This document shows positions 7,872-18,440 of a DNA stretch of 64,000 nucleotides, piece by piece; positions within the stretch are counted from its first letter, which is position 1; every line of letters starts with the position of its first letter. The stretch is taken from assembly GCF_001423295.1 (NCBI RefSeq), contig NZ_LMNG01000030.1, positions 124,358 to 188,357 on the forward strand, written 5' to 3'. Source of the stretch: Methylobacterium sp. Leaf112 (GTDB taxonomy: Bacteria; Pseudomonadota; Alphaproteobacteria; Rhizobiales; Beijerinckiaceae). The position numbers were made by a program, and so were the translations under genes. Under the pieces are notes generated by a model. The model had not been told where the DNA came from and searched no databases. It saw nothing but the letters and a program-made list of their open reading frames with translations.

Positions 7872-9188
7872 ATGTCCGATCTCTTCGTCTCCGCCGGCCT
7901 CCAGAACGCCGCGCCGCGTCCGCTCGCCGACCGGCTACGCCCCCAGACCCTGGCCGAGGTGGTGGGCCAGGAGCATCTCACGGGGCCGGACGGGGCGCTG
8001 ACGCGGTTGCTCGCGGGCAAGTCGTTCGGCTCCCTGGTGTTCTGGGGGCCGCCCGGCACCGGCAAGACCACCGTGGCGCGCCTGCTCGCCCACGAGACCA
8101 GCCTGCATTTCGAGCAGATCTCGGCGATCTTCTCCGGCATCGCCGACCTCAAGAAGGTGTTCGAGGCGGCGCGTCAGCGGCGGACCCTGGGGCAGGGGAC
8201 CCTGCTGTTCGTCGACGAGATCCATCGGTTCAACCGCTCGCAGCTCGATGCCTTCCTGCCGGTGATGGAGGACGGCACGGTCACCCTCGTCGGCGCCACC
8301 ACCGAGAACCCGTCCTTCGAGCTCAACGCCGCCCTGCTGTCGCGCGCCCGCGTCCTGCTGTTCCGGGCGCTGGACGACGCCGCCATCGCCAAGCTGATGG
8401 TTCGGGCCGAGGCCCTGACCGGCCGGCCGCTGCCGTTGGACGAGGAGGCGCGCGGCGTGCTGGTGCGGATGGCGGACGGCGACGGGCGCGCCTCCCTGAC
8501 CCTGGCGGAGGAGGTCTGGCGCTCGGCCAAAGCCGGTGAGGTCTTCGGCGCCGAGGCGCTGCAGACCATCATCCAGCGCCGGGCGCCGATCTACGACAAG
8601 TCCCAGGAGGGGCACTACAACCTCATCTCAGCCCTGCATAAGACGGTGCGGGGTTCCGACCCGGACGCGGCCCTGTACTACCTCTGCCGGATGCTCGACG
8701 GGGGCGAGGACCGCCTGTTCATCGCGCGCCGTCTCGTCAGGATGGCGGTGGAGGATATCGGGCTCGCCGACCCGCAGGCCCTCGTGGTCGCGACCGCCGC
8801 CAAGGACGCCTTCGATTTCCTGGGCTCCCCGGAGGGTGAACTGGCGCTCGCGCAGGTCACCGTCTACCTCGCCTGCGCGCCCAAATCGAACGCGGTCTAC
8901 AACGCCTACAAGGCCGCGACGCGGGTCGCGAAAGAGCACGGCTCCCTGCCGCCGCCGCGCACCATCCTCAACGGCTCCACGAAGCTGATGCGCAAGATCG
9001 GTTACGGCGAGGGCTACCGCTACGACCACGACGAACCGGACGCGTTCTCGGGCCAGGATTACTGGCCGGAGAAGCTCGGCCGCCAGCACTTCTACGAACC
9101 CACCGACCGGGGCATGGAGAGCCGCTACACCGATCGCCTCGCCCATTGGGAACGCCTGCGGCAGGCGCGGCGCGACGCGGACGGGTGA
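7872..9188 (+). CDS. rarA: Replication-associated recombination protein A (AAA+ ATPase)
   Basis: Clamp-loader-like AAA+ ATPase (RarA/MgsA, the relative of eukaryotic WRNIP1) that acts at stalled replication forks. The 438-residue protein has the family start LADRLRPQTLAEVVGQEHL, Walker A GPPGTGKTT, Walker B LLFVDEIHRFN, sensor GATTENPSFELN, and a C-terminal oligomerisation domain with EGHYNLISALHKTVRGSDPD. MSDLFVSAGLQ at 7872 is the only sensible start, because the open frame further upstream only shadows the protease gene. It probably shares the upstream transcript or uses a promoter in the 80-bp gap. Confidence 0.92.
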   Translation: MSDLFVSAGLQNAAPRPLADRLRPQTLAEVVGQEHLTGPDGALTRLLAGKSFGSLVFWGPPGTGKTTVARLLAHETSLHFEQISAIFSGIADLKKVFEAARQRRTLGQGTLLFVDEIHRFNRSQLDAFLPVMEDGTVTLVGATTENPSFELNAALLSRARVLLFRALDDAAIAKLMVRAEALTGRPLPLDEEARGVLVRMADGDGRASLTLAEEVWRSAKAGEVFGAEALQTIIQRRAPIYDKSQEGHYNLISALHKTVRGSDPDAALYYLCRMLDGGEDRLFIARRLVRMAVEDIGLADPQALVVATAAKDAFDFLGSPEGELALAQVTVYLACAPKSNAVYNAYKAATRVAKEHGSLPPPRTILNGSTKLMRKIGYGEGYRYDHDEPDAFSGQDYWPEKLGRQHFYEPTDRGMESRYTDRLAHWERLRQARRDADG

Positions 9189-9391
9189 CGGTCGAGGAGT
9201 GACGACGGGGCGGCGCGTCGGCGGTTTCGGCGGGGCGCTGGTGGCTGCGATGCGCGTCGTCGCGGCGGCCGCTCCGTTGCGTCGGCGGGGCGTGCCGCGT
9301 CGCCGCGCTGCACAAAATTCCGTGGACCGGAGACGGTCGAGCCTGTAGGGGAGCCGGCCCAGCGCAACCGATCCATCGCCGGAGACCCACC

Positions 9392-10639
9392 ATGGCGGCC
9401 TGCGGCCTCGATTTCGGTACCTCGAACACCACCCTCGGCCTCGTCACCGGGCAGGCGCCCGCCCTGGTGCCCCTGGAAGACCGGCACGTCACGATCCCGA
9501 GCGCGATCTTCTTTCCGCCGGGCCAGACCGCCTTCGTCGGACGCGCCGCCATGATGGAATACGTCGAGGGCACGCCGGGGCGCCTCATGCGCAGCCTCAA
9601 ATCCGTGCTCGGCTCGTCCCTCCTGGAAGAGACCACGCCCGTCGGCCGCGAGCGCATCAAGTTCCGCGACGTCATCGGCCGCTACCTCGCCGCCGTGAAA
9701 AGTCGGGCCGAGACCGCCACCGGCGCCTCCCTCGACACGGTGGTGCACGGCCGCCCGGTCCACTTCGTCGACGGCGACCCGGAGGGCGATGCCCGCGCGG
9801 AGGACGCCCTGCGGGAGATCGCCCGGGGCATCGGCTTCAAGCACGTCTCCTTCCAGTTCGAGCCCATCGCGGCGGCCCTCGACTACGAGCAACAGGTTCG
9901 CGCCGAGGAGATCGCCCTCATCGCCGATATCGGCGGCGGCACCTCGGATTTCTCCATCGTGCGCCTGTCGCCCGAGCGCCACGCCAAGACCGAGCGGGCG
10001 GACGACATCCTGGCCAACGACGGCGTGCGCATCGGCGGCACCGATTTCGACCGGCGCCTCAGCCTCGGCACGGTGATGCCGCTGCTCGGCCTCGGCAGCC
10101 CCATGAGCCGAGGCGACATCAACGTGCCCAACGCCTATTTCCACGACCTCGCCACGTGGTCGAGCATCAACCGGCTCTACAATCCCCGGACCCTGCGGGA
10201 GATCGAGGAGGTGCGCCGCGACGCCCGCCGACCCGAGCTCATCGACCGGCTCTACGCGGTGGTGGAGGCTGAGCGCGGGCATTCGTTGGCCATGGAAGTC
10301 GAGGGCGCCAAGATCGCCACGTCGGATGCGGGCCGCGGCAGCATCGATCTCGACTGGGTCGAGCGCGGGCTCGTCGCCGACATCGACCGCACCGGCCTCG
10401 TCGCCCACACCGACGAACTCGCCCGGCGCATCGCCGAGCGGATCGGCCGCTGCCTCGCCCAGGCCGGACTCACCGCCGACAGGATCGACGCCCTGTTCCT
10501 CACGGGCGGGTCCACCGGGCTGCCGCATGTCCGCGCGGCCCTGACGGCGGCGGTGCCCAACGCCCGGATCGTCGACGGCGACACCTTCGGCTCCGTCGGC
10601 ACGGGTCTCACCATCGAGGCGGCCCGGCGCGCCGCCTGA
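9392..10639 (+). CDS. Hsp70-family protein, YegD-like
   Basis: A 415-residue actin-fold ATPase of the Hsp70 superfamily without the usual substrate-binding tail, as in YegD. ATP-site motifs are LDFGTSNTTLGLV at the start, the phosphate-2 loop ADIGGGTSDFSIV, and the adenosine motif LTGGSTGLPHVR near the end. It is cytoplasmic, with no signal peptide. Cofactor chaperones are not encoded nearby and its client is unknown. The ATG at 9392 follows GGAGACCCACC. The gene has its own 200-bp upstream region. Confidence 0.85.
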   Translation: MAACGLDFGTSNTTLGLVTGQAPALVPLEDRHVTIPSAIFFPPGQTAFVGRAAMMEYVEGTPGRLMRSLKSVLGSSLLEETTPVGRERIKFRDVIGRYLAAVKSRAETATGASLDTVVHGRPVHFVDGDPEGDARAEDALREIARGIGFKHVSFQFEPIAAALDYEQQVRAEEIALIADIGGGTSDFSIVRLSPERHAKTERADDILANDGVRIGGTDFDRRLSLGTVMPLLGLGSPMSRGDINVPNAYFHDLATWSSINRLYNPRTLREIEEVRRDARRPELIDRLYAVVEAERGHSLAMEVEGAKIATSDAGRGSIDLDWVERGLVADIDRTGLVAHTDELARRIAERIGRCLAQAGLTADRIDALFLTGGSTGLPHVRAALTAAVPNARIVDGDTFGSVGTGLTIEAARRAA

Positions 10640-10711
10640 TTTCCTGTTGGTCGGCGGGGCCTTGCGCGGCCTGCGCTATGCCCCGGCGGGTGCCGGTGGT
10701 ACGAGCGGGGC

Positions 10712-12169
10712 ATGACCACACGACCACCTTCACGCGGCGGCGCCGGACGCAAGGGCTCCGGGGCCGGAGCGACCAAGCGACCCGGGCGCGGACCCGGCCC
10801 CGCCGGCAAGAGCTCGTTCGGCACGAAAAGCGCGTTCGGCGGCAAGCGCCCGTTCCGCAACGCCAAGGACCCCGATCGCGAACGCACGGGGCCGCGCACC
10901 AGCGCCCTCGACGCGGCCCAGCGGGCGGCGTCCATGCGCGGCGAGGCCGACAAGCGTGCGCCCTGGCGCCCCGGCGACGCACCCGATCCGCAAGCCGAGC
11001 AGCGCGATCAGCAGGAGCTTCCGAGCCGCATCCGCAGCCCCCGGCCGCAGAAGCCCGAGGCGACCCCTGAGGACGCGCCGCGCCGCGCCCGTGCGCCGCG
11101 CGCCGAGACGGCTGCCCCCGTCGAAGGCCCGACCCGGCGCGAGCAGCGCGCCGCCGCCTCCGCCACCCTGGCGTCGGGGGTCCAGACCCTCGTGGTCGAG
11201 GAGGACGAGGCCGAGATGCGGATCGACCGCTTCCTCACCACGCGGTTTCCGCAGCTGCCCTTCACCCGCGTCCAGAGCATCGTCCGCAAGGGCGAGCTCC
11301 GCGTCGACGGCCGCCGCGCCAAGCCCAACGACCGGCTCCTGCCCGGCATGAGCGTGCGGGTGCCGCCCCTCAAGCTCGATGCCGTGGGCGAGCGGCCGCG
11401 CAGCCCTCAGCGCGACGCCACCGACGCCGACTTCATCCGCTCGCTGATCCTCTACGAGGATGCCGAGATGATGATCCTCAACAAGCCCTTCGGCCTCGCG
11501 GTCCAGGGCGGGTCCGGCACCGTGCGGCACGTCGACGGCCTGCTCGAATCCCTGGCCGGCACGGACGGGCAGAAGCCGCGTCTGGTCCACCGCCTCGACA
11601 AGGACACGGCCGGTTGCCTCATCGTGGCCAAGACCCGGCTCGCCGCCGCGACGCTGGCGAAGAGCTTTCGTTCCCGCTCGGCCCGCAAGGTCTACTGGGC
11701 CCTCACCGCCGGGGTGCCGCGGGTGCCGCAGGGCCGGATCTCGACTTACCTCGCCAAGGAGGAGCCCACCGACGCGGATGCCCGCATGCGGGTGGCCCAG
11801 CACGGCGACGACGGGGCGGCGCACGCGCTGACCTACTACGCCATGGTGGACAACGCGGCCCAGAAGCTCTCATGGCTGTCCCTCAAACCGGTGACGGGGC
11901 GCACGCACCAGTTGCGCGCGCACGCGGCGCATATCGGCCATCCCATCGTGGGCGATCCGAAATACTTCAGCATCGAGAACTGGGAGTTGCCCGGCGGCAT
12001 CCAGAACCGCCTGCACCTGCTCGCGCGCCGCATCGTGATTCCGCATCCACGCACGGGCAAGCCCGTGGACGTGACGGCCCCCCTGCCACCCCACATGGCC
12101 CAGAGCTGGAACCTCCTCGGCTTCGACGCGTCGCGCTACGATCCCATCGTCGAGGCACCCGAGGCCTGA
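10712..12169 (+). CDS. RluA-family 23S rRNA pseudouridine synthase with basic N-terminal extension
   Basis: Converts uridine to pseudouridine in RNA, most likely large-subunit rRNA (RluC/RluD type). It has 485 residues. The first ~150 form a basic, glycine/lysine/arginine/proline-rich tail absent from the E. coli enzymes. An S4 RNA-binding domain covers about 165-225 (MRIDRFLTTRFPQLPFTRVQ). The catalytic domain carries the signature HRLDKDTAGCLIVAK with catalytic D296, and GRTHQLRAHAAHIGHPIVGD towards the end. The tail starts at the first ATG after GAGCGGGG. Its composition suggests unspecific RNA contact. Which uridines it modifies cannot be read from the sequence. Confidence 0.88.
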   Translation: MTTRPPSRGGAGRKGSGAGATKRPGRGPGPAGKSSFGTKSAFGGKRPFRNAKDPDRERTGPRTSALDAAQRAASMRGEADKRAPWRPGDAPDPQAEQRDQQELPSRIRSPRPQKPEATPEDAPRRARAPRAETAAPVEGPTRREQRAAASATLASGVQTLVVEEDEAEMRIDRFLTTRFPQLPFTRVQSIVRKGELRVDGRRAKPNDRLLPGMSVRVPPLKLDAVGERPRSPQRDATDADFIRSLILYEDAEMMILNKPFGLAVQGGSGTVRHVDGLLESLAGTDGQKPRLVHRLDKDTAGCLIVAKTRLAAATLAKSFRSRSARKVYWALTAGVPRVPQGRISTYLAKEEPTDADARMRVAQHGDDGAAHALTYYAMVDNAAQKLSWLSLKPVTGRTHQLRAHAAHIGHPIVGDPKYFSIENWELPGGIQNRLHLLARRIVIPHPRTGKPVDVTAPLPPHMAQSWNLLGFDASRYDPIVEAPEA

Positions 12170-12369
12170 GGCGCGGCCACCGGCATCCGGCCGGGAAGGC
12201 CACCGCGGAGGCGGACAAGGCGACGGTGCCGCACGCGGCGACCTTGGCAATCCGACCGCATGCCTTATCCTCTCGTGCAACCTGAAGGCTCCGCCGCGCC
12301 GCGGCGGGACCTCAACCGCGCCAAGCTGGCCTGCGGGTCGTCTCGCAAGCCGTCTCGAAGGTCACGTCC

Positions 12370-12855
12370 ATGAACCCCGCGACTGTCGCCTGTAGCGCGC
12401 TCCTGTCCCTGTCCCTGCTGACACTCGCGTCCGGCACCCTGGCGCAAACGGCGCCGACGGCTCCGCAGGTGCGACCGGCACCCACGCCCCCGTCCCCCGC
12501 CCAGCAGCGCCCGGCGACCTCCGGCACGACCGGTCCTGGACAGACGAACCCTGGACAAGCGAACCCTGGACAAGCGGGCGCCGGCCAATCCAATCCGAAC
12601 CAGGCCACGGCGCCGCAACCGACGCCCGCTCCACGACAGGCCAATCCCGGCCAGCTCCCGACCCAGGCGGCCCAGGCGCCGGGCGGACGCGCGGCGGGTG
12701 CGGGCCGGCGCGCTCGGGCGTCCTACGCGAGCTGCAACCGGCAGGCCCATGCCCGTGGCCTGCGCGGCGGGGCGCGACGCCGCTTTCTCATCCGGTGCAA
12801 GCTCGGCTACGAACGTCCGCGTCAGCCCCAGTCCGCACCGGCGCGCCAGCCGTGA
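12370..12855 (+). CDS. Secreted proline/glutamine-rich protein with PsiF-like C-terminus
   Basis: A 161-residue exported protein. The signal peptide MNPATVACSALLSLSLLTLA ends near LAQ. A low-complexity P/Q/T/A region (about 27-105) follows, containing NPGQA repeats encoded by a 15-bp tandem duplication (12546-12575). The basic C-terminal part SCNRQAHARGLRGGARRRF plus LIRCKLG has the cysteine spacing and pattern of PsiF repeats, known from a small phosphate-starvation-inducible protein of unknown function. A clean start follows at 12370. The HAD phosphatase gene begins 14 bases after its stop, so the two are probably co-transcribed. Confidence 0.6.
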   Translation: MNPATVACSALLSLSLLTLASGTLAQTAPTAPQVRPAPTPPSPAQQRPATSGTTGPGQTNPGQANPGQAGAGQSNPNQATAPQPTPAPRQANPGQLPTQAAQAPGGRAAGAGRRARASYASCNRQAHARGLRGGARRRFLIRCKLGYERPRQPQSAPARQP

Positions 12856-12868
12856 CGGGCGCCCCCCC

Positions 12869-13528
12869 GTGACGCTCATCGTCTTCGACGTCGATGGCAC
12901 CCTCATCGACAGCCAGCACCTCATCGTGGCGGCGCAGGGCCTCGCCTTCGCCGAGCACGGCCTCGCGGCCCCGAGCCGGGCCGAGTCCCTCTCCGTCGTC
13001 GGCCTGTCCCTGCCTCAGGCGTTCCGGCGCCTCGTCGGCGACGAGGGTCCGGTGGACGGCCTGTCGGAAAGCTACCGGCGTGCCTTCAACCTGCTGCGCC
13101 TCGACCCGAACTACGAGGAGCCGCTGTTCCCCGGTATGGAGGCGCTGCTCCAGCGCCTGCACGCCCGAAGCGACATCCGGCTCGGCATCGCCACCGGCAA
13201 GGCCCGGCGCGGGGTGGACCGGCTCATCGAGACCCATGGCTGGCGGGGCTGGTTCGCCACCACCCAATCTGCCGACGACGCGCCCTCGAAGCCCGACCCG
13301 ACCATGCTGCGCCAGGCCATGGCGGAGGCCGGCGCCACGCCCGAGACCACGGTGATGATCGGCGACACCACCTACGACATGGAGATGGCGGTGAGCGCAG
13401 GCGCCGTCGCCATCGGGGTCGGCTGGGGCTACCATCCGGCCGGTGCCCTGTTCGGCGCCGGTGCCGCGACGGTGGTGGACACTGCGACCGCCCTCGGCGA
13501 GCTGTTTCCCGGCCCCGCCCACCCCTGA
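12869..13528 (+). CDS. HAD-superfamily hydrolase (phosphoglycolate phosphatase-like)
   Basis: A 219-residue cytoplasmic HAD phosphatase, class IA. Motif I is FDVDGTLIDSQ at the very start, motif II lies in IATGKARRG, the lysine in SKPDP, and motif IV is MIGDTTYDMEMA. A GTG start at 12869 is chosen because motif I follows within a few residues as in relatives, and it lies 14 bases after the preceding stop. The likely substrate is a small phosphomonoester such as phosphoglycolate or a sugar phosphate, but this cannot be read from sequence. Confidence 0.8.
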   Translation: MTLIVFDVDGTLIDSQHLIVAAQGLAFAEHGLAAPSRAESLSVVGLSLPQAFRRLVGDEGPVDGLSESYRRAFNLLRLDPNYEEPLFPGMEALLQRLHARSDIRLGIATGKARRGVDRLIETHGWRGWFATTQSADDAPSKPDPTMLRQAMAEAGATPETTVMIGDTTYDMEMAVSAGAVAIGVGWGYHPAGALFGAGAATVVDTATALGELFPGPAHP

Positions 13529-13590
13529 TCCCCGGATCCGGGATGGCGGCGGGTCTCGCGGGCGCCGCGCCGATGCGCTATCCCCGGCCC

Positions 13591-14424
13591 ATGAGCGACG
13601 ATCCCAAATCCGACTGGCTCGGCGGCGCCGACGCCCCGCCCCCGAAGCCCGCTGCCGACCCCACCGCCTCCGCCCGCGGCCCCGGCAAGCCGGCCCTGCC
13701 GAAGCGCTTCTACGCCGCCGCCGGACTCGCCGAGGCCGAGGGCGGCCTGCGCCTGACCCTCGACGGCCGCCCTGCCCACACGCCGGCGCGCAACCCCCTC
13801 GTTCTGCCGAACCGAGGGCTCGCCGAGGCCGTGGCGAGGGAATGGGAGGCGCAGGTCGGGGTGATCGATCCCGCGACCATGCCGCTGACGCGGCTCGCCA
13901 ACACCGCCATCGATGGCGTCGCCCCCCGGCGCGACGCGGTGATCGACGACCTCTCGGCCTATGCGGGCACCGACCTCCTCGCCTACCGGGCCGGTGAGCC
14001 GGATCGCCTCGTGGCCGCGCAATCCGCCGCCTGGGACCCCGTGCTCGACTGGGCCCGCGAGAATCTCGGCGCCCGCTTCATCCTCGGCGAAGGGGTGATG
14101 CACGTCGCCCAACCGGAGGACACCGTCGCGGCCCTGCGCCGGGCCATCGCGGCGACGGACGGGCCGTTCCGGCTTGCGGCCCTCCACACCCTGACGACCC
14201 TCACGGGCTCCCTCGTCCTGGCGCTGGCCGTGCTCGCCGGGCATCTCACGCCGGCCGAGGCCTGGGCCGCCGCCCACGTGGACGAGACCTATCAGGCGAG
14301 CGTCTGGGGCACGGACGCCGAGGCGGCGGCGCGCCACGCCCTGCGCACGGCCGAGTTCGAGGCGGCAGCCCACCTCGCCGCACTGGCGCGCCGAGAGCCG
14401 GAACGTGGTTCGCCGAAGACTTGA
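13591..14424 (+). CDS. ATP12-family F1-ATPase assembly chaperone
   Basis: A 277-residue member of the ATP12 family, which binds the F1 alpha subunit during ATP synthase assembly and occurs in alphaproteobacteria and mitochondria. After a proline/alanine-rich N-terminus it has KRFYAAAGLAEAEGGLRLTL and DGRPAHTPARNPLVLP, then VAREWEAQ, DLLAYRAGEPDRLVAAQ, and a helical C-terminus. MSDDPKSDW at 13591 is chosen because the upstream in-frame residues look like non-coding sequence. It follows the HAD gene by about 60 bases and is possibly co-transcribed. Confidence 0.88.
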   Translation: MSDDPKSDWLGGADAPPPKPAADPTASARGPGKPALPKRFYAAAGLAEAEGGLRLTLDGRPAHTPARNPLVLPNRGLAEAVAREWEAQVGVIDPATMPLTRLANTAIDGVAPRRDAVIDDLSAYAGTDLLAYRAGEPDRLVAAQSAAWDPVLDWARENLGARFILGEGVMHVAQPEDTVAALRRAIAATDGPFRLAALHTLTTLTGSLVLALAVLAGHLTPAEAWAAAHVDETYQASVWGTDAEAAARHALRTAEFEAAAHLAALARREPERGSPKT

Positions 14425-14479
14425 AATCCATTTTCGCTGAAAGCGCCGCGTGCTAAGTGCGCTTCAAACCGTAGCCGTT

Positions 14480-14499
14480 GGGCTCTCGCGAGAGAGCCC
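14480..14499 (+). promoter_or_regulatory. Stem-loop in the pccB leader
   Basis: A perfect 8-bp stem GGGCTCTC/GAGAGCCC closed by a GCGA tetraloop, 45 bases before the pccB start codon. There is no T-run, so it is not a terminator for the upstream gene. It may stabilise or regulate the leader RNA. Confidence 0.4.
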
Positions 14500-14544
14500 G
14501 TGGGCGCGGGTCCCGTCATCTCTCCAAGGCAAGGCGTTTTCCGC

Positions 14545-16077
<1,533 letters not shown>

Positions 16078-16150
16078 GGGCAGGGAGCCGAAGTCCCGCT
16101 CACCGGGCGCGCAGGCCGGACACGGGCCCATGCTGCGCATGAGGCAGACC

Positions 16151-16191
16151 GAAATCGCCGGCCCGACACCTCCGGGCCGGCGGTTTCGTTT
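16151..16191. terminator. pccB terminator
   Basis: A 15-bp stem, GAAATCGCCGGCCCG (16151-16165) with CGGGCCGGCGGTTTC (16173-16187), paired with one T-G wobble and a 7-base loop, followed by GTTTTC. It separates pccB from the convergent gene at 16202. Confidence 0.75.
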
Positions 16192-16201
16192 TCGAGATCC
16201 A

Positions 16202-16804
16202 TCAGCCGTGGCCGTCGGTTCGGCTGGTCGCGAGGATTGGCCGATCCGCCACGAGGCGCCGTTTCAGACGGATCAATGCCTCCCGCTGCAACTCGCTCGG
16301 CGCCGAATGCGCGGAGGCGACCGATCTCACGAGTTCGACGAACTGCAGCCGCTCGGCCTCCGTCAGGTGGGCCTTCAACAGCGGCACCAGGGGATCGGCG
16401 ATTTGCGAGAACGGGTGGCGTGGCTGCGTGTAGGTCCAGGCCCGCTCGAACATCTGGGAGATCCGCTCGATCTCCAGGGGCGTCTCCATCACTTCGAGGA
16501 TGCGCGTCTTCTCCGCGGCGGTGATCGGACTGCCGGTGCGCACGATCTGGATCAGCAGGATCACGGCGGCCAGCCTGACGTCGTTGACGCGCTGGAGGGG
16601 TGATCCGAAGAAATCGGTGAAGGCGCTTCGCGCGCGGCGCTGCAGCCCCTTCGTGTCCCGGTCGACCTCGCGGAGTTGCGAGACGGTGCCGTGCACCCGC
16701 AAGACCCAGAACACGACGCCCGCCACGATGGCCAAGGCAAGGAGGAGGATCGGCAAACTACATGCTCCGCGAACGATGAATCGGGTCGAACACGAGCGCA
16801 ACAC
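16202..16804 (-). CDS. Membrane-anchored TerB-like protein
   Basis: Up to 200 residues. There is one N-terminal membrane segment (LPILLLALAIVAGVVFWVL) followed by a helical domain with the pattern of TerB-like folds (ITAAEKTRILEVMETPLEI, later LTEAERLQFVELVRSVASAH). TerB-like domains are linked to metal binding and membrane stress, but their biochemical role is unsettled. The frame begins with GTG at 16804 and has weak start signals; a TTG immediately before the membrane segment is an alternative, giving a protein about 16 residues shorter. The gene converges on pccB. Confidence 0.6.
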   Translation of the reverse strand: MLRSCSTRFIVRGACSLPILLLALAIVAGVVFWVLRVHGTVSQLREVDRDTKGLQRRARSAFTDFFGSPLQRVNDVRLAAVILLIQIVRTGSPITAAEKTRILEVMETPLEIERISQMFERAWTYTQPRHPFSQIADPLVPLLKAHLTEAERLQFVELVRSVASAHSAPSELQREALIRLKRRLVADRPILATSRTDGHG

Positions 16805-16973
16805 AGACCGAGGCGATGGTCAAATCCCCGTGATCGGGAAACGACTTATCCACGATGTGAGCGTCTGTTGAAGATACCCGTATTCAAGGTAGTGCAGAGG
16901 ATTTCTCAGTTTCTGTGCTGTGGTTTTCGAAAGTCGTGCCATGATCGCACCCCGGACGATCGAGGAGACCATC

Positions 16974-17102
16974 ATGGCGACCGAAAACAAACGCGGCAGT
17001 CGCGAAGCGAAGAAGCCGAAAAAGCCCGTGGTCAAGACCATCGCGGCGGCGGCCTCGACCAAGGATATGGTCAGCGCGGCGGTGAAGAACGCCAAGAAAT
17101 AA
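16974..17102 (+). CDS. Small lysine-rich protein (42 aa)
   Basis: Forty-two residues starting MATENKRGSREAKKPKKPVV and ending KNAKK, very basic in its first half. The ATG at 16974 has a near-perfect GAGGAG seven bases upstream; an in-frame ATG at 16920 lacks this signal. A short basic protein like this may bind nucleic acid, but no function is known to me. It lies between two genes on the other strand and converges on the metallophosphoesterase with only 15 bases between stops. Confidence 0.6.
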   Translation: MATENKRGSREAKKPKKPVVKTIAAAASTKDMVSAAVKNAKK

Positions 17103-17117
17103 CAGTCCGGCGAACCG

Positions 17118-18080
17118 TCAGCCGTGCCGGAGCGCGTCTTCCTGCACGGCGTGGCCGGGCGTGACGATGCCGGGTCCTGCCGCACCACCGAGTTCGAGCA
17201 GGACGATCTCGGGCGGAACGCCGAAGCGCACCGGGACCCGGCTGACGCCGAAGCCGCCCGAGACGATCATGTGCCGATTCTTCAGCACCACGTGCCCGTA
17301 GGCGAAGTCGTTGCCTTTTCGCGATGGAATCACGGGTGAGTAGCCGAACAGGCGGATCTGACCCCCATGGGTGTGGCCCGCGAGGGTGAGGGAGACGCGG
17401 TCGGGCACATCGAGAAATACGTCGGGCTCGTGCACCATGAGGAGCACCGGGGCCGGATCGGTGATCTGCGCGAGGGTGCCGGGCAGGTCGTCGCGGCCCT
17501 CGTAATTGCCGACCTTCACGAACGGCTCCTGGTCGCCGAGGCCCGCGATCCAGAACGGGTGCCCGTCCTTCTCCAAGCGAAGCACGGTGTTCTCCATCAC
17601 CGGGATGCCGCGCGCCTCCAGCACGCGCTGCGCCTCGGTGACGTCGCTTCTGCCCGCCTGCGTGTCGGCGTCATCCCACCAGTCGTGATTGCCCAGGATG
17701 GCGTGGACGCCGAGGGGTGCGCGCAGGCCCTCGACCACCCGGGCGAACTCCATCAGCGGCACCTTGCGGAAGGTGACGGTCGGACTCGCCGGATAGTCGC
17801 CCAGCATCAGGATCAGGTCCGGCTTCAGCGCGTTGGTCGCATCGACGATCTCGGCGATGCGGTCGAGGGGCATGAACGGCTCGCCGACGTGAAAATCCGC
17901 TAGGACCGCGACCCGCAGGCGCAAGCCCGGCGTCCAGCGTGGAAGCACCGGGCTGTACCGGGTCACGACGAGGCGGAAGCGCGGCTCGATGACGAAGGCA
18001 TAGGCCCCGGTGGATAGGCCGAGAACGCCCGCCGCGCCGAGGCCGCCCAGCACTTGCCTGCGACTCGGCAGGATCAACAT
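17118..18080 (-). CDS. Metallophosphoesterase with Tat-type signal
   Basis: A 320-residue calcineurin-like phosphoesterase, YaeI type, exported through the Tat route: the N-terminus MLILPSRRQVLGGLGAAGVL has the twin-arginine motif and a hydrophobic stretch. Metal-ligand motifs appear in order: ADFHVGEP, GDYP, GNHDWWDDA, and GHTHGGQIRLFG. Related proteins hydrolyse phosphodiesters or lipid-linked phosphates outside the cytoplasm; the substrate here is unknown. The start at 18080 is chosen because it begins the Tat signal, while longer frames carry unrelated residues. Confidence 0.85.
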   Translation of the reverse strand: MLILPSRRQVLGGLGAAGVLGLSTGAYAFVIEPRFRLVVTRYSPVLPRWTPGLRLRVAVLADFHVGEPFMPLDRIAEIVDATNALKPDLILMLGDYPASPTVTFRKVPLMEFARVVEGLRAPLGVHAILGNHDWWDDADTQAGRSDVTEAQRVLEARGIPVMENTVLRLEKDGHPFWIAGLGDQEPFVKVGNYEGRDDLPGTLAQITDPAPVLLMVHEPDVFLDVPDRVSLTLAGHTHGGQIRLFGYSPVIPSRKGNDFAYGHVVLKNRHMIVSGGFGVSRVPVRFGVPPEIVLLELGGAAGPGIVTPGHAVQEDALRHG

Positions 18081-18197
18081 CGAAAGGGTCCTCGGGTGAC
18101 GGGCCGATCCCGTCTCCCTCGGCGCCAATGGTGACGAATTGACGACGGCGCAGGGCGATTCAGACGGTCCCCGCACCACCGAAGGACCACCCGAGCA

Positions 18198-18440
18198 TCA
18201 GACCTGCGGAGCGTCCTCGTGCTCGAAGCGCGCCGCCATCCGGGCAGCCTTTGCCCGGGTCGCCACCGCCTTGCCCGCCAGAGCCGACACGAGGACCGCG
18301 GCGGCAAGCGCCGGAAGGGCCACGGGCCGGAAGCTCTCCGCGACCCGGCCGGAGGCGGGGGTACGACGGTCGAGTTCGGGGGCGGCGCTCTGGGTCTGAT
18401 CGGGGGCGTACATGAAACGGGTGTCCTGCTTTGCGCTCAT
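18198..18440 (-). CDS. Small single-pass membrane protein (80 aa)
   Basis: Eighty residues. The N-terminus is polar (MSAKQDTRFMYAPDQTQSAA), one transmembrane helix covers about 39-60 (PVALPALAAAVLVSALAGKA), and a basic then acidic tail follows, ending HEDAPQV. The ATG at 18438-18440 marks the change from random-looking to protein-like sequence. The 272 bases upstream (18441-18712) are less G+C-rich than the surroundings and contain TTGC/GCAA repeats, including GCATTGC (18652-18658) and its complement GCAATGC (18672-18678); this could be its control region. No function can be assigned. Confidence 0.55.
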   Translation of the reverse strand: MSAKQDTRFMYAPDQTQSAAPELDRRTPASGRVAESFRPVALPALAAAVLVSALAGKAVATRAKAARMAARFEHEDAPQV

